Shown here: positions 53,977-61,948 of the stretch, piece after piece
Layout: every line of letters starts with the position of its first letter
How positions within the stretch are numbered: position 1 is the stretch's first letter
Assembly (NCBI RefSeq): GCF_034259205.1
Contig: NZ_CP139487.1
Coordinates: 3,968,001 to 4,032,000 of the forward strand
Direction: 5' to 3'
DNA length: 64,000 nt
Origin: Peredibacter starrii
GTDB lineage: Bacteria; Bdellovibrionota; Bacteriovoracia; Bacteriovoracales; Bacteriovoracaceae
Notes under the pieces: model-generated
Seen by the model: only the letters and a program-made list of their open reading frames with translations
The model's database searches: none
What the model was told of the DNA's origin: nothing
Program-made: the position numbers and the translations under genes

Positions 53977-54951
53977 ATGACGGTTAAGAACATTGGTATA
54001 CTCTGCTCTGGTGGCGACTCTCCCGGCATGAACTGCGCGATTCGTGCCGTGGTAAGAACGGCGATCTCTCGTGGCATTCAAGTGACAGGGATCAAACGCG
54101 GGTACGCGGGACTTCTGCGTGGTGAGTTCATGCAAATGAATCTCTCGAGCGTGGGTAACATCATTCAACGTGGTGGTACGATTCTTCAAACTTCTCGCTC
54201 TCCAGAGTTTCAAAAAGTAGAATTCAGAAAAAAGGCCGTGGACATTCTGCGCGCTCAACACATTGATGGCCTGATCATCATCGGTGGAGATGGATCATTC
54301 AACGGTGCCATGGCGCTTTGGAAGGAACATCAGTTCCCAGTAGTAGGAATCCCGGGAACAATTGATAACGATATCTCAAATACTGAGTACACCATTGGTT
54401 TTAATACTGCAGTTCAAACTGCGATCGAAGCAGTGGATAGAATCCGTGATACTGCTCACTCACACGCTCGTACTTTCCTGGTTGAAGTGATGGGAAGAAA
54501 CTCTTCCGCCATCGCACTTAAAGTGGGGGTTTGTACGGGTGCGGAAAACATTCTTCTTCCTCACGATAAAGTGAATCATCAGAAACTGGTGGATGATATT
54601 AACCGCGGTATTGCTCGTGGTAAGGAATCATCAATTATCATCGTGGCCGAAGGTCCAGTGGCCGGAAGAAGCTATGACATTCAACACGTTCTAAAAGACA
54701 TGTATCACCTGGACGCTCACGTGGCGATCCTGGGCCACATTCAGCGTGGTGGTTCTCCAGTGGCAGACGACCGCTTCATTGCCTCTCAAATGGGCAATAT
54801 GGCGGTGGAAGCGCTTCTCGGTGGCAACGTTCCATCAGTGACAGTGGTTCAGAAAGGCAAGGTCCTGATGACGGATCTAGCGAACTGTACAACAAAAGCT
54901 GATCACAACTACATCGAGTACTCTGGTCTCGCCGAAACTCTTTCTATCTAA
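53977..54951 (+). CDS. pfkA: 6-phosphofructokinase
   Basis: A 324-aa phosphofructokinase. The ATP site begins ILCSGGDSPGMNCAIRAVV, followed by GGDGSFNGA, the catalytic GTIDNDI and TIGFNTA segment, and the substrate motif EVMGRNS. GGDGS points to ATP rather than pyrophosphate as donor. It ends the obgE-to-pfkA run and overlaps the convergent ribbon-helix-helix gene by 8 bp. Confidence 0.95.
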   Translation: MTVKNIGILCSGGDSPGMNCAIRAVVRTAISRGIQVTGIKRGYAGLLRGEFMQMNLSSVGNIIQRGGTILQTSRSPEFQKVEFRKKAVDILRAQHIDGLIIIGGDGSFNGAMALWKEHQFPVVGIPGTIDNDISNTEYTIGFNTAVQTAIEAVDRIRDTAHSHARTFLVEVMGRNSSAIALKVGVCTGAENILLPHDKVNHQKLVDDINRGIARGKESSIIIVAEGPVAGRSYDIQHVLKDMYHLDAHVAILGHIQRGGSPVADDRFIASQMGNMAVEALLGGNVPSVTVVQKGKVLMTDLANCTTKADHNYIEYSGLAETLSI

Positions 54952-55228
54952 CTCCCAAGGCGATTTTTATCGCCTTGATATCACTCTCATTTACTTCTTT
55001 TAAGACCGCTGCTCGCAGATACTTGTTGAGCAGCGTTTGATATTTTTGTCCGGTTCGATCGGCCTCGTCGTGAAGAGCATCATAGATGTCAGCATCGATA
55101 AAAGTATTTACTCTAATCTTAACCCTATTATCTGGAGCATTTAAGGCCCGTTCAGCATCTTCGATAAATCTTCGATCGAATTCATCATCCGAAATAGGCG
55201 ATCCATGCTTTTTTGAGTCTTTTTTCAT
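54944..55228 (-). CDS. Ribbon-helix-helix (CopG/BrnA-like) protein, antitoxin-type
   Basis: A 94-aa protein from ATG 55228 (GAGGAAG upstream). The C-terminal half, IRVNTFIDADIYDALHDEAD then GQKYQTLLNKYLRAAV, is a clear RHH fold (strand plus two helices). The N-terminal part, SPISDDEFDRRFIEDAERAL, resembles the toxin-binding region of BrnA-type antitoxins. The gene starts inside the DUF4160 gene (44 bp overlap), the usual tight coupling of such pairs. It may repress its own promoter at the direct repeats at 55430. Confidence 0.75.
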   Translation of the reverse strand: MKKDSKKHGSPISDDEFDRRFIEDAERALNAPDNRVKIRVNTFIDADIYDALHDEADRTGQKYQTLLNKYLRAAVLKEVNESDIKAIKIALGVR

Positions 55229-55415
55229 TCTTCCTCGCAATGGCTTGTAGGTAATTTAGTTGAAAATTTTTAAAACCGTAATTTTCGGCAATTTCAAAAG
55301 TATCCAGCCAAATCTTTGCGACTTTTCCTTGATACTCAACATGGATGTGCATTCTCTCTTCTTCCCGGGAATAAAAGAAAAAACGAAACCCATCCACTAA
55401 TAAGATAGTCGGCAC
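55185..55415 (-). CDS. DUF4160 protein paired with the RHH gene
   Basis: A 76-aa protein starting at a GTG (55415) behind GGAGG. The sequence PTILLVDGFRFFFYSREEER, then HIHVEYQGKVAKIWLDTFEI and a C-terminal LKKAWIAYFG, is the DUF4160 pattern (normally P-x-I, GYRFFFYS, HVHV, AKFWL, EAW). These small proteins often pair with small DNA-binding proteins in toxin-antitoxin-like modules; activity is not established. No RNase or toxin residues can be claimed from sequence alone. Confidence 0.7.
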   Translation of the reverse strand: MPTILLVDGFRFFFYSREEERMHIHVEYQGKVAKIWLDTFEIAENYGFKNFQLNYLQAIARKNEKRLKKAWIAYFG

Positions 55416-55429
55416 GACTGCCTCCTGAT

Positions 55430-55451
55430 TATACACACAATATACACACAA
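55430..55451. repeat. Two perfect tandem 11-bp repeats upstream of the DUF4160-RHH pair
   Basis: TATACACACAA occurs twice head to tail, filling the gap between the ChlI-like gene and the ribosome site of the DUF4160 gene. Tandem short direct repeats are common RHH operators, so this may be the autoregulatory site. Confidence 0.5.
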
Positions 55452-55452
55452 A

Positions 55453-55971
55453 TCAATTTGGACACCTAAGTCCCTTAAATTCCAAGTGCGTAATGGAGCC
55501 AAAGAGGTCCTTTCCATCAATCACTCCCCTTGGCCCTTCCACCGCTGACGAGGCAATCAAGTGCAGTTCATGTTCATCACATAAACTCACCACTGAAGAA
55601 CTCAAAGGTTCTTCAATCAAACCACTAGGAGTCAAAGATCCCACTGCGAGACAATTATCCAATTTGGAAATAGGAAGTAATCCGGCCAAAAACCAGTAAT
55701 GAAGAAGAAGTGGATATTCTAACCATTTAACTGAGGATGTTTCTAAATCCCCCATCTCATCAGTGATTTCTACATTTAAAACAAACCGCTTAAGAGGAAT
55801 TTGTAGCGAACGCGTACGTGTGACAAAGACAATTTTCTCTTTGATGGATTTGCCGTATTTCCCCAGGCCATTAATTTCAAGACCTGGGACACTTTTAGTA
55901 GCGTAGCCAAAAAGTGTGACGAGTGAGGGGCCTTTCTTAGTGAAGTAACAAGACTGCAGTTGAGTTTCCAT
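55453..55971 (-). CDS. Stand-alone ChlI/ComM N-terminal-type domain protein
   Basis: A 172-aa protein (SD GGAGG). TLFGYATKSVPGLEINGLGK followed by SIKEKIVFVTRTRSLQIP matches the opening of the ComM/YifB magnesium-chelatase-like family (G-x-P-x-F-x-I-V-G-L ... ESRERVRAAI). DNCLAVGSLTPSGLIEEP matches its GELSLDG strand. Full ComM has an AAA+ ATPase after this S5-like domain; here the protein simply ends. It could be a regulatory fragment or a relic. It lies directly before the DUF4160-RHH pair. Confidence 0.6.
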   Translation of the reverse strand: METQLQSCYFTKKGPSLVTLFGYATKSVPGLEINGLGKYGKSIKEKIVFVTRTRSLQIPLKRFVLNVEITDEMGDLETSSVKWLEYPLLLHYWFLAGLLPISKLDNCLAVGSLTPSGLIEEPLSSSVVSLCDEHELHLIASSAVEGPRGVIDGKDLFGSITHLEFKGLRCPN

Positions 55972-56067
55972 TTCTACCTCCGAACTTTCGAAGGTAGAGC
56001 GAAAATCTTGCCAACTTTTTAATTATTAAGGCCCCGAATTTAAAGGTTCATGGCCAGACTCAGAAAA

Positions 56068-56805
56068 TTATTTACCGCATCCTTGGCCAGGTTTAGACCA
56101 AAAACCATTCACGCCATTAACAAATGTCTTTTTTGGACAGCAGATCTGAGTCGTTAATTCATTTTCTTGCATACAAAATTTCGTATTTGAATCATTAGTA
56201 GCGCCAACATCAGTGTCAGCAAAAAAACATTTTCCTTTTGGTTTCGAGCAGGCGCCAAATGAAGTTTCCACATGCCCATTCTTTGCCTTCACTGTCATCT
56301 TTGATGACATCGACAGGGTTTCTTTTGGTCTAATGATGAGGGGGACGTAAAAAACGGCACCCAAATTCTGATTACCCGATAAATCAAAATAAATTTGAGG
56401 AAAAAGTTTTGAAAGTCTTTTTGCACTATTTTGGACTTTTTCGACATTATTAAAAATCAAACAAGTCGAGCCATCAAAAGAAACTTCTTTTGGATCATAA
56501 TTCTCGATCAGATCCTGTATTAGAAAAAAAGTATGATAATAAGTTCGAGAAAGCCCATGGTAAGCAGCAAAGACCTTCATTGATTCACATCGAACATTTT
56601 CATCCAAGGAATAAGCGTATGACATGTAATGCGGAAGTTGCTTCTGATAGCTGCATTCTTTTCTGTTTTCTTTTAACCATCGGGCACATTCTTTACTGGT
56701 CGAGATGTCAGATAAATCGGCAGCACAGAGGCAACAACTATCTTCATTCTGGGCGAAGGCAAGCGCACTAAAGAGAAGCATAAATAGGATGAGAAGCGTT
56801 TTCAT
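56068..56805 (-). CDS. Secreted cysteine-rich protein, function unknown
   Basis: A 245-aa protein with a signal peptide (cut near AFA-QN) and 14 cysteines after it. These include EDSCCLCAADL at the start and a C-terminal cluster ending GQGCGK, so disulfides are likely and a periplasmic or exported location is expected. The middle (KTFVNGVNG, LSKLFPQIYFDLSG) shows no known fold. A TATACT ends 6 nt before the ATG without an SD, predicting a leaderless transcript. Confidence 0.6.
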   Translation of the reverse strand: MKTLLILFMLLFSALAFAQNEDSCCLCAADLSDISTSKECARWLKENRKECSYQKQLPHYMSYAYSLDENVRCESMKVFAAYHGLSRTYYHTFFLIQDLIENYDPKEVSFDGSTCLIFNNVEKVQNSAKRLSKLFPQIYFDLSGNQNLGAVFYVPLIIRPKETLSMSSKMTVKAKNGHVETSFGACSKPKGKCFFADTDVGATNDSNTKFCMQENELTTQICCPKKTFVNGVNGFWSKPGQGCGK

Positions 56806-56868
56806 GGGCCCAGTATACTAAGCAAGGAGTTTATAACTACCCTGAACGAAACATTTTCAATTGGAACT

Positions 56869-56883
56869 GTCTAAACTTTAGAC
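56869..56883. promoter_or_regulatory. 15-bp palindrome, second copy of GTCTAAACTTTAGAC
   Basis: Identical over 15 bp to the core of the palindrome at 32852, lying 98 bp before the PAP2 gene and 64 bp before the divergent gene. No sigma-54 promoter is visible here. The rest of this 175-bp intergenic region is AT-rich. Confidence 0.5.
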
Positions 56884-56980
56884 GGCCAATCTTTTTACAC
56901 CCTTGTAAAGAATGAAGGGTCACCTGTCTTAAAATTCTTTCATCCTTTAAAATGGCCTAACTAACATAAAGGAACGCCTC

Positions 56981-57958
56981 ATGAAACATCTGTTACTAGC
57001 TACGGTTCTAGCATTTAACTCTCTTGTAGCTTTTGCTCAGAACAGCAGACTAGATCCTTATCCGATGGGAAGTCTTGATCTTCTATCAGAAAGACTCGGC
57101 TTTGATGTAAATGTTTATGAGGCCCAACAAGCTGAACCTAAAATTCAATTTGGTCCTACTCCTTACCAACATCCAAATTCACGCTCACTATTTGTTCCCT
57201 TTCAAATGAAAGGCTCGGATCTGGCCAAAATTGCTGCCGCCTCAACTGTGGCAGTTGTGTTCTTTGCTAATGATGAAGAAGTCATGAATTTTCAACAAGA
57301 GCATAAGAACTCGCTTACCGAAAAACTAGCAATCGTTGGTGAGGCCTTTGGCAGTGAATGGGGTGCCGGTGCCGCCGCAGCTGGCTTGATTGTCGGTGTG
57401 GTATTACAGAACCAAGAAATCAAATCAGTATCATTAATGGCGGCCAAGGCAATGTTGGTTTCGGGTCTAGCGACTCGTGCTCTTAAAACTTCTGTAACTC
57501 GTACTCGTCCCAACGATACAAAGGATCCATATGAGTTTGATGGTGGTGATGATAACCACTCATTCCCTTCTGGTCACACAACTCAAGCTTTCGCTCTTGC
57601 CACAGTTATTGCTGAAGCAGGAAAAGAACATAGCAAATTTATTCCAATTCTTGCTTATGGTATGGCGGCCCTTGCTGGTTGGTCTCGTGTTCACGATCAG
57701 GCCCACTGGGCATCTGACGTAATCGTCGGTGGTCTAATTGGTCACTTCATTGCCAAAAGTATGATGAATGCTGAACTTTCGAAAAAAGGTCTCATGATTA
57801 TTCCTCACGTAGGTCTTGATGGTAGCTTCGCCGTTAACCTAACTTATACTGGTCGTGCTCCTGAGCTTAAATGTGGTGATGGTATGGAAGGTGTAGATGC
57901 TTTCCGTGACTGTATGGATAAAGCGTTTGTAAGAAGCAAGCCAATCGAACTTTTCTAA
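56981..57958 (+). CDS. PAP2-family phosphatase (exported)
   Basis: A 325-aa protein with a signal peptide (cut near AFA-QN). The three acid-phosphatase motifs are present: K-x6-RP (KTSVTRTRPND), PSGH (SFPSGHTTQAF) and SR-x5-H-x3-D (SRVHDQAHWASDV). PAP2 enzymes remove phosphate from lipid phosphates such as undecaprenyl pyrophosphate or phosphatidic acid. The N-terminal 110 residues before the domain are unusual. The shared palindrome suggests co-regulation with the lipid locus at 32956. Confidence 0.88.
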   Translation: MKHLLLATVLAFNSLVAFAQNSRLDPYPMGSLDLLSERLGFDVNVYEAQQAEPKIQFGPTPYQHPNSRSLFVPFQMKGSDLAKIAAASTVAVVFFANDEEVMNFQQEHKNSLTEKLAIVGEAFGSEWGAGAAAAGLIVGVVLQNQEIKSVSLMAAKAMLVSGLATRALKTSVTRTRPNDTKDPYEFDGGDDNHSFPSGHTTQAFALATVIAEAGKEHSKFIPILAYGMAALAGWSRVHDQAHWASDVIVGGLIGHFIAKSMMNAELSKKGLMIIPHVGLDGSFAVNLTYTGRAPELKCGDGMEGVDAFRDCMDKAFVRSKPIELF

Positions 57959-57978
57959 TTCAAAAATTTCATAAAACT

Positions 57979-58010
57979 TCAGCGCCTCAAGAATTTGAGG
58001 CGCTTTTTAT
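57979..58010 (+). terminator. Rho-independent terminator after the PAP2 gene
   Basis: Ten-bp stem AGCGCCTCAA / TTGAGGCGCT with a U-tract; it overlaps the very end of the convergent gene. Confidence 0.92.
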
Positions 58011-58492
58011 TTTTTCTCGTGAAGAGGAATCGATTCAAAGAAACAATTTAGCTGCTTGATGCCTTTATCGTTTTGAGTAAACGAACTGTGGACCATATCT
58101 AAGCGCTTGGCGAGTTTATTCTGAATAAAAACACAGGCCGATTTAGCATTAGCATCGCAAAGTTTCTTATCGCTCAGTTTTACGCATTGGTATTTAAAGA
58201 GCACTTTTTTTCCGGATACACACACGACCTCTTTTTTATCTTTGTTCACAAAGCCACGAAGATAATAAGGATCGGCCGCCAGTTCCTTTTCACAAAACTC
58301 TCCCACCTGAACTTTCTTACCCATGCAATCGAGCTCAGTACCAGAAGCGACTTCGATCAATGGTGATTCATGAGTCACCATTTTGTTACAAACGGTTCTG
58401 AAACTAAAATTTGCCCGTTCAGTGGTGGCCACCTCATCCTGGATGACGTGAGCGTTAACAATTAAAGGAAGAAGTAAAAGTAGAATGACCAT
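58007..58492 (-). CDS. Secreted small cysteine-containing protein, function unknown
   Basis: A 161-aa protein beginning with a very hydrophobic signal (MVILLLLLPLIVNA). The mature part has eight cysteines and a run of charged, lysine-rich segments (KGIKQLNCFFESIP near the end). No family is recognised. The ATG lies in the 3' arm of a perfect 12-bp hairpin (58487-58518) and has no SD, while TACAAT ends 6 nt upstream, so a leaderless transcript is likely. Confidence 0.55.
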   Translation of the reverse strand: MVILLLLLPLIVNAHVIQDEVATTERANFSFRTVCNKMVTHESPLIEVASGTELDCMGKKVQVGEFCEKELAADPYYLRGFVNKDKKEVVCVSGKKVLFKYQCVKLSDKKLCDANAKSACVFIQNKLAKRLDMVHSSFTQNDKGIKQLNCFFESIPLHEKK

Positions 58493-58518
58493 GCTCTTAT
58501 TGTAAGAAGAGCATGGTC
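58487..58518. repeat. Perfect 12-bp inverted repeat over a start codon
   Basis: GACCATGCTCTT and AAGAGCATGGTC are separated by 8 bp. One arm contains the start codon of the gene at 58492; the other lies 16 bp after the stop of the upstream gene. There is no U-tract, so it is not a standard terminator for the upstream gene. Confidence 0.6.
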
Positions 58519-58534
58519 TGGATGCTAGATAATT

Positions 58535-58960
58535 TTAAAGACTGCAGGAAATCTCGCTATCATCAACTCTGGCGACCATTTTAGTCGTCCCATTCCCCAC
58601 GAGAAAGAAAGCTCCGTATTCATTTTCTCCCGGGAAGTAATGAACCAAAGCGAGTTTTTGACCTTTAACCTGATAATAAACGATCTCACCAGGGTTTGGT
58701 CCGCGGTAGCCGTCAAAAAGATCACCAAAGGCCCGTAACGACTCATCCATGCGGATTCCTCTCTGCCACGGTTGAAGTTTCAGAGCTTGGTGAATCATTC
58801 TTTTCTCTAAATCAGAGAAGTTCTTAGAAACTGTTCTGATAGTAGGAAGTCGTTCAAACTGAACCACTTGATCGAACTCATAGGTATCACGAAGCTGGCA
58901 GAGATCCAGAGCAAAGACCTGTGAACTAACGAACCAAGAAACCAGTAAGAGAAACTTCAT
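58535..58960 (-). CDS. Secreted protein, tandem paralogue A
   Basis: A 141-aa protein with a signal peptide (cut near VFA-LD) and four cysteines. It is clearly related to the next gene upstream: both share DLC at the mature start, EYGA(F/V)F near the end, VHYxPGxNEYGA, and an ISC at the C-terminus. I do not recognise the family. The two lie 9 bp apart and are probably one transcript. A duplicated periplasmic binding or inhibitor protein is a guess. Confidence 0.6.
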   Translation of the reverse strand: MKFLLLVSWFVSSQVFALDLCQLRDTYEFDQVVQFERLPTIRTVSKNFSDLEKRMIHQALKLQPWQRGIRMDESLRAFGDLFDGYRGPNPGEIVYYQVKGQKLALVHYFPGENEYGAFFLVGNGTTKMVARVDDSEISCSL

Positions 58961-58969
58961 ACCAACTCC

Positions 58970-59404
58970 TTATTTTTTACAAGAAATGAAACTGTCATCA
59001 ATTGTGGCGATCAGAAAATATTGGCCATTCACGTGTTTAAAAACAGCGCCGTACTCATTGTCGCCCGGCCAGTAGTGAACGACCGCAAGCTTTTGCCCTT
59101 TGATATTGAAGTACTGAATCTCACCTTTATTCTCACCCTGTCTTCCACCTTCAAAGTAATCACCGAAGGTCTCGAGAGCTTCCTTCATCGTTGATTTTGA
59201 AAGCCATCCTTGTTGGATAACAGCAGTGTAAATTAATTGCTTCTCAACATTGGTGAATGCTTTATGGTTAGCAGAAACTTTAAGAGGCTTGATTCCCTGA
59301 GCTTCAAGGGCCTCATCAAATTGCCATGTCTCTTCGAAAGAGCAAAGATCGATTGCGAAAACGTTTGTTGTAACAAGTAGTGCTAGCGTTAATAGAAATT
59401 TCAT
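58970..59404 (-). CDS. Secreted protein, tandem paralogue B
   Basis: A 144-aa protein with signal peptide (cut near VFA-ID) and an SD (GGGGAG). It is the first of the duplicated pair: EIQYFNIKGQKLAVVHYWPG here versus EIVYYQVKGQKLALVHYFPG in paralogue A. Cysteines at the mature start (DLC) and at the end (ISCKK) could form one disulfide. Function unknown; the copies diverge most in residues 25-70. Confidence 0.6.
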   Translation of the reverse strand: MKFLLTLALLVTTNVFAIDLCSFEETWQFDEALEAQGIKPLKVSANHKAFTNVEKQLIYTAVIQQGWLSKSTMKEALETFGDYFEGGRQGENKGEIQYFNIKGQKLAVVHYWPGDNEYGAVFKHVNGQYFLIATIDDSFISCKK

Positions 59405-59467
59405 AGTGTCTCCCCGTGTTTAAAGTGACGACAATCTATGAAATTTGGAACTATCCAGGAAATATAA

Positions 59468-59508
59468 AATAAAAAGGCCCTCTATCCAAAAATTAGATAG
59501 AGGGCCTT
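59468..59508 (-). terminator. Rho-independent terminator of glutamate dehydrogenase
   Basis: A 13-bp stem AAGGCCCTCTATC / GATAGAGGGCCTT with a 9-nt loop and a U-tract on the minus strand. Confidence 0.92.
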
Positions 59509-59536
59509 GCAGTTTGAACGGTTTGTTATGGCCGTA

Positions 59537-60796
59537 TTAACCTGGCCACATTCCACGAAGTCTCATTGCACCTTCAAGACGCTGTAGAGACGTGATGAAA
59601 GCCGCTTGCTTCATGTTTACTTTGTAAACGTCAGCGTTCTTCCATACTTTATCGAAAGCAAGCTTCATGATGTCGTGAAGCTTCTTGTTAACTGTTTCTA
59701 GATCCCAGAAGAACATCTGTAGACCTTGTACCCACTCGAAGTACGAAACGATAACACCACCAGCATTACAAAGAATGTCTGGGATGATTAGCCCGCCCTT
59801 CTCAGTGATGATATCAACAGCTTCGTGAGTAAGAGGACCGTTAGCACCTTCAGCGATAAGACGAGCTTTCACGCGAGGAGCGTTGTCTTTAGTCACAACA
59901 CCATCGATAGCAGCAGGGATAAGGATATCAACGTCAAGCTCTAGAAGCTCTTCGTTAGAGATGTGCTCAGCACCTGGCATATCACGTAGGAATTTTCTGT
60001 TTTTCACCCAGTCGATACACTGAGGAATGTTCAGACCGTTTTTGTTGTAGATCGCGCCTGACACGTCAGAGATAGCAACGATTTTTGCACCTTGAGCGTG
60101 AAGGTCGTGAGCAGCTGGCATACCCACTTTACCGAAACCGTGGATAGCAACAGTTGTATTAGAACCAACAGTCTTATTAAGTTTTTCGTAAGCGAAGTTA
60201 ATACAGAACACAACACCTTTACCTGTTGATTCTGCACGACCAAGTGAACCACCGATGGCGATTGGCTTACCAGTAACAACACCTGGAATCGCGTAACCGT
60301 TAAGTTGAGAATAAGTATCCATCAACCATGCCATAGTCTGGCCATCAGTACCGATATCCGGAGCTGGAATATCTTTATCTGGACCGATGATCATTGAGAT
60401 CTCAGTCGTATAACGACGAGTTAGAGCTTGAAGTTCAGCACGAGAAAGATCGTTAGGATCTACTTTGATACCACCCTTAGCACCGCCAAGAGGAAGACCA
60501 ACTAGAGCACATTTAAACGTCATTAGCATCGCAAGGGCAGCAGTCTCAGAAAGAGATACGTGCGGGTGATAACGGATACCACCTTTACCTGGACCAAGAG
60601 TCATATTGTGTTGAACGCGGTAGCCTTCAAACACTTTTACAGTACCGTCATCGAGACGAACTGGAACAGAAACCTGAAGTGCGCGCTTAGGATACTTCAA
60701 ACGCTCAAGAACGTTTGGATCCATTTTCATTGTGTTACCGGCGGATTCTAATTGCGAATACGCATCCTGAAAAAACGGAGACTCGAAGAGACTCAT
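59537..60796 (-). CDS. gdhA: Glu/Leu/Phe/Val family dehydrogenase (glutamate dehydrogenase)
   Basis: A 419-aa NAD(P)-dependent amino-acid dehydrogenase of the hexameric GDH-I-like type. The substrate lysine lies in VGLPLGGAKGGIKVDP, the cofactor fold has VAIHGFGKVGMPAAHDL, and PAPDIGTDGQTMAW and ITSLQRLEGAMRLRG are family markers. GGAG precedes the ATG at 60796. Monocistronic with its own terminator. The choice between glutamate and leucine as substrate is based on length and motif style. Confidence 0.9.
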   Translation of the reverse strand: MSLFESPFFQDAYSQLESAGNTMKMDPNVLERLKYPKRALQVSVPVRLDDGTVKVFEGYRVQHNMTLGPGKGGIRYHPHVSLSETAALAMLMTFKCALVGLPLGGAKGGIKVDPNDLSRAELQALTRRYTTEISMIIGPDKDIPAPDIGTDGQTMAWLMDTYSQLNGYAIPGVVTGKPIAIGGSLGRAESTGKGVVFCINFAYEKLNKTVGSNTTVAIHGFGKVGMPAAHDLHAQGAKIVAISDVSGAIYNKNGLNIPQCIDWVKNRKFLRDMPGAEHISNEELLELDVDILIPAAIDGVVTKDNAPRVKARLIAEGANGPLTHEAVDIITEKGGLIIPDILCNAGGVIVSYFEWVQGLQMFFWDLETVNKKLHDIMKLAFDKVWKNADVYKVNMKQAAFITSLQRLEGAMRLRGMWPG

Positions 60797-60874
60797 GCCA
60801 ACTCCAATTATGAGGTGAAATTAAGTGGCCATAGTCTACTCTCGGCGTGATTTCTCGGCTAGAAAAAAGGCGGA

Positions 60875-61756
60875 TTAGAACTGCTTTGCGTATAGCAGCA
60901 TAATGGTGTTATCTTGTCTAATCTGGTCCTTAGATGTGTCAGCATCTGGATTTTTTTGACTCGTGACGCGGGCGTAGAGATTATCCATTAAACGTTGGTC
61001 GGCAGAAGTAAAGTATTTACCTGAGTGAGCATAGTAGTTGAACATCATACGAAAGCCGATTGAATCAACTGATTTTTGAACGTTAATTTCGGCCTCACCG
61101 TTAGCACCAACCCAAGCACGCGTATAAGCGATCGGGCTTTTGAAACCTACGATCACAAGACCTTGATCAAGACGAGGTTGGAAAATGAACTTCGTTTGCT
61201 TCCAAACACTCACTTCTTTTTCCTGAAAAGCTTCTGGAAGATCTTTACCAGTATGAGATTTTTTAGTGGTCGATTTGAAACGAGCTTCCATTTCATCGAT
61301 GGTATCAACTTCGTTTGAAGCACGGTAAGAGTTATACCAGTTCTTCGGTGTATCTTTTAGCGGTTGCTCACCTTTACGACGAAGGTAACGCATGTACTTA
61401 TCTTTGAAGTATTCATATTTTTCGTCTGGAGTCGGCACGAAAAACGTTGAACCAGCAAGTGTTGAGTCAAGGCCGTATTGATCCGCGAAGGCCTGGTTGT
61501 CGTTCCAAACTTTAAGTTGGTTGCGCGACTTGGCCACGTCTTCACTCTTATCCGAAGCAACATACTGCTGGTAAAATGACAGTTCGTTATCAACTGGTGC
61601 AACAATCACATCATCATCCGGGACATAGCTGGCCGGCATTCTGTTTTGGAGAGAGGCAGTTTGCCCCTTGGCGAAGCCTGCACATAGAAGCATCGAGCAG
61701 ACAGTTAACTGTCTAAAACCTAGATACTTTTCTGTGAGTGACCAAAACTTATACAT
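60875..61756 (-). CDS. Exported hypothetical protein, possibly outer-membrane or wall-associated
   Basis: A 293-aa protein with an SD (GAGGGG) and an N-terminal signal (hydrophobic stretch about residues 16-30, cut near AKG-QT). It is charged and tyrosine-rich in the middle (KYEYFKDKYMRYLRRKGEQP) and ends LLYAKQF with beta-strand-like segments (LVIVGFKSPIAYTRAWVGAN, GFRMMFNYYAHSG). The last about 110 residues may be a small barrel; the rest is unfamiliar. It stands 78 bp after the gdhA start. Confidence 0.55.
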   Translation of the reverse strand: MYKFWSLTEKYLGFRQLTVCSMLLCAGFAKGQTASLQNRMPASYVPDDDVIVAPVDNELSFYQQYVASDKSEDVAKSRNQLKVWNDNQAFADQYGLDSTLAGSTFFVPTPDEKYEYFKDKYMRYLRRKGEQPLKDTPKNWYNSYRASNEVDTIDEMEARFKSTTKKSHTGKDLPEAFQEKEVSVWKQTKFIFQPRLDQGLVIVGFKSPIAYTRAWVGANGEAEINVQKSVDSIGFRMMFNYYAHSGKYFTSADQRLMDNLYARVTSQKNPDADTSKDQIRQDNTIMLLYAKQF

Positions 61757-61948
61757 GCTTACTACCCCTCGGAACCGCTAACCTCTCAAAATTCAATCCA
61801 TTTTCGATTAGCTGCGGACTCTGTGTAGATTAATAGAGCAAGGGTTATGCCAATCACTGTATAAAAAGTTCATGGCTCTCTCCCTGATTTCAACGAGTTG
61901 TGTTAGAAGGCGAACGGGCTCCAACCACCCTCAGTAGGAGATTCAACA

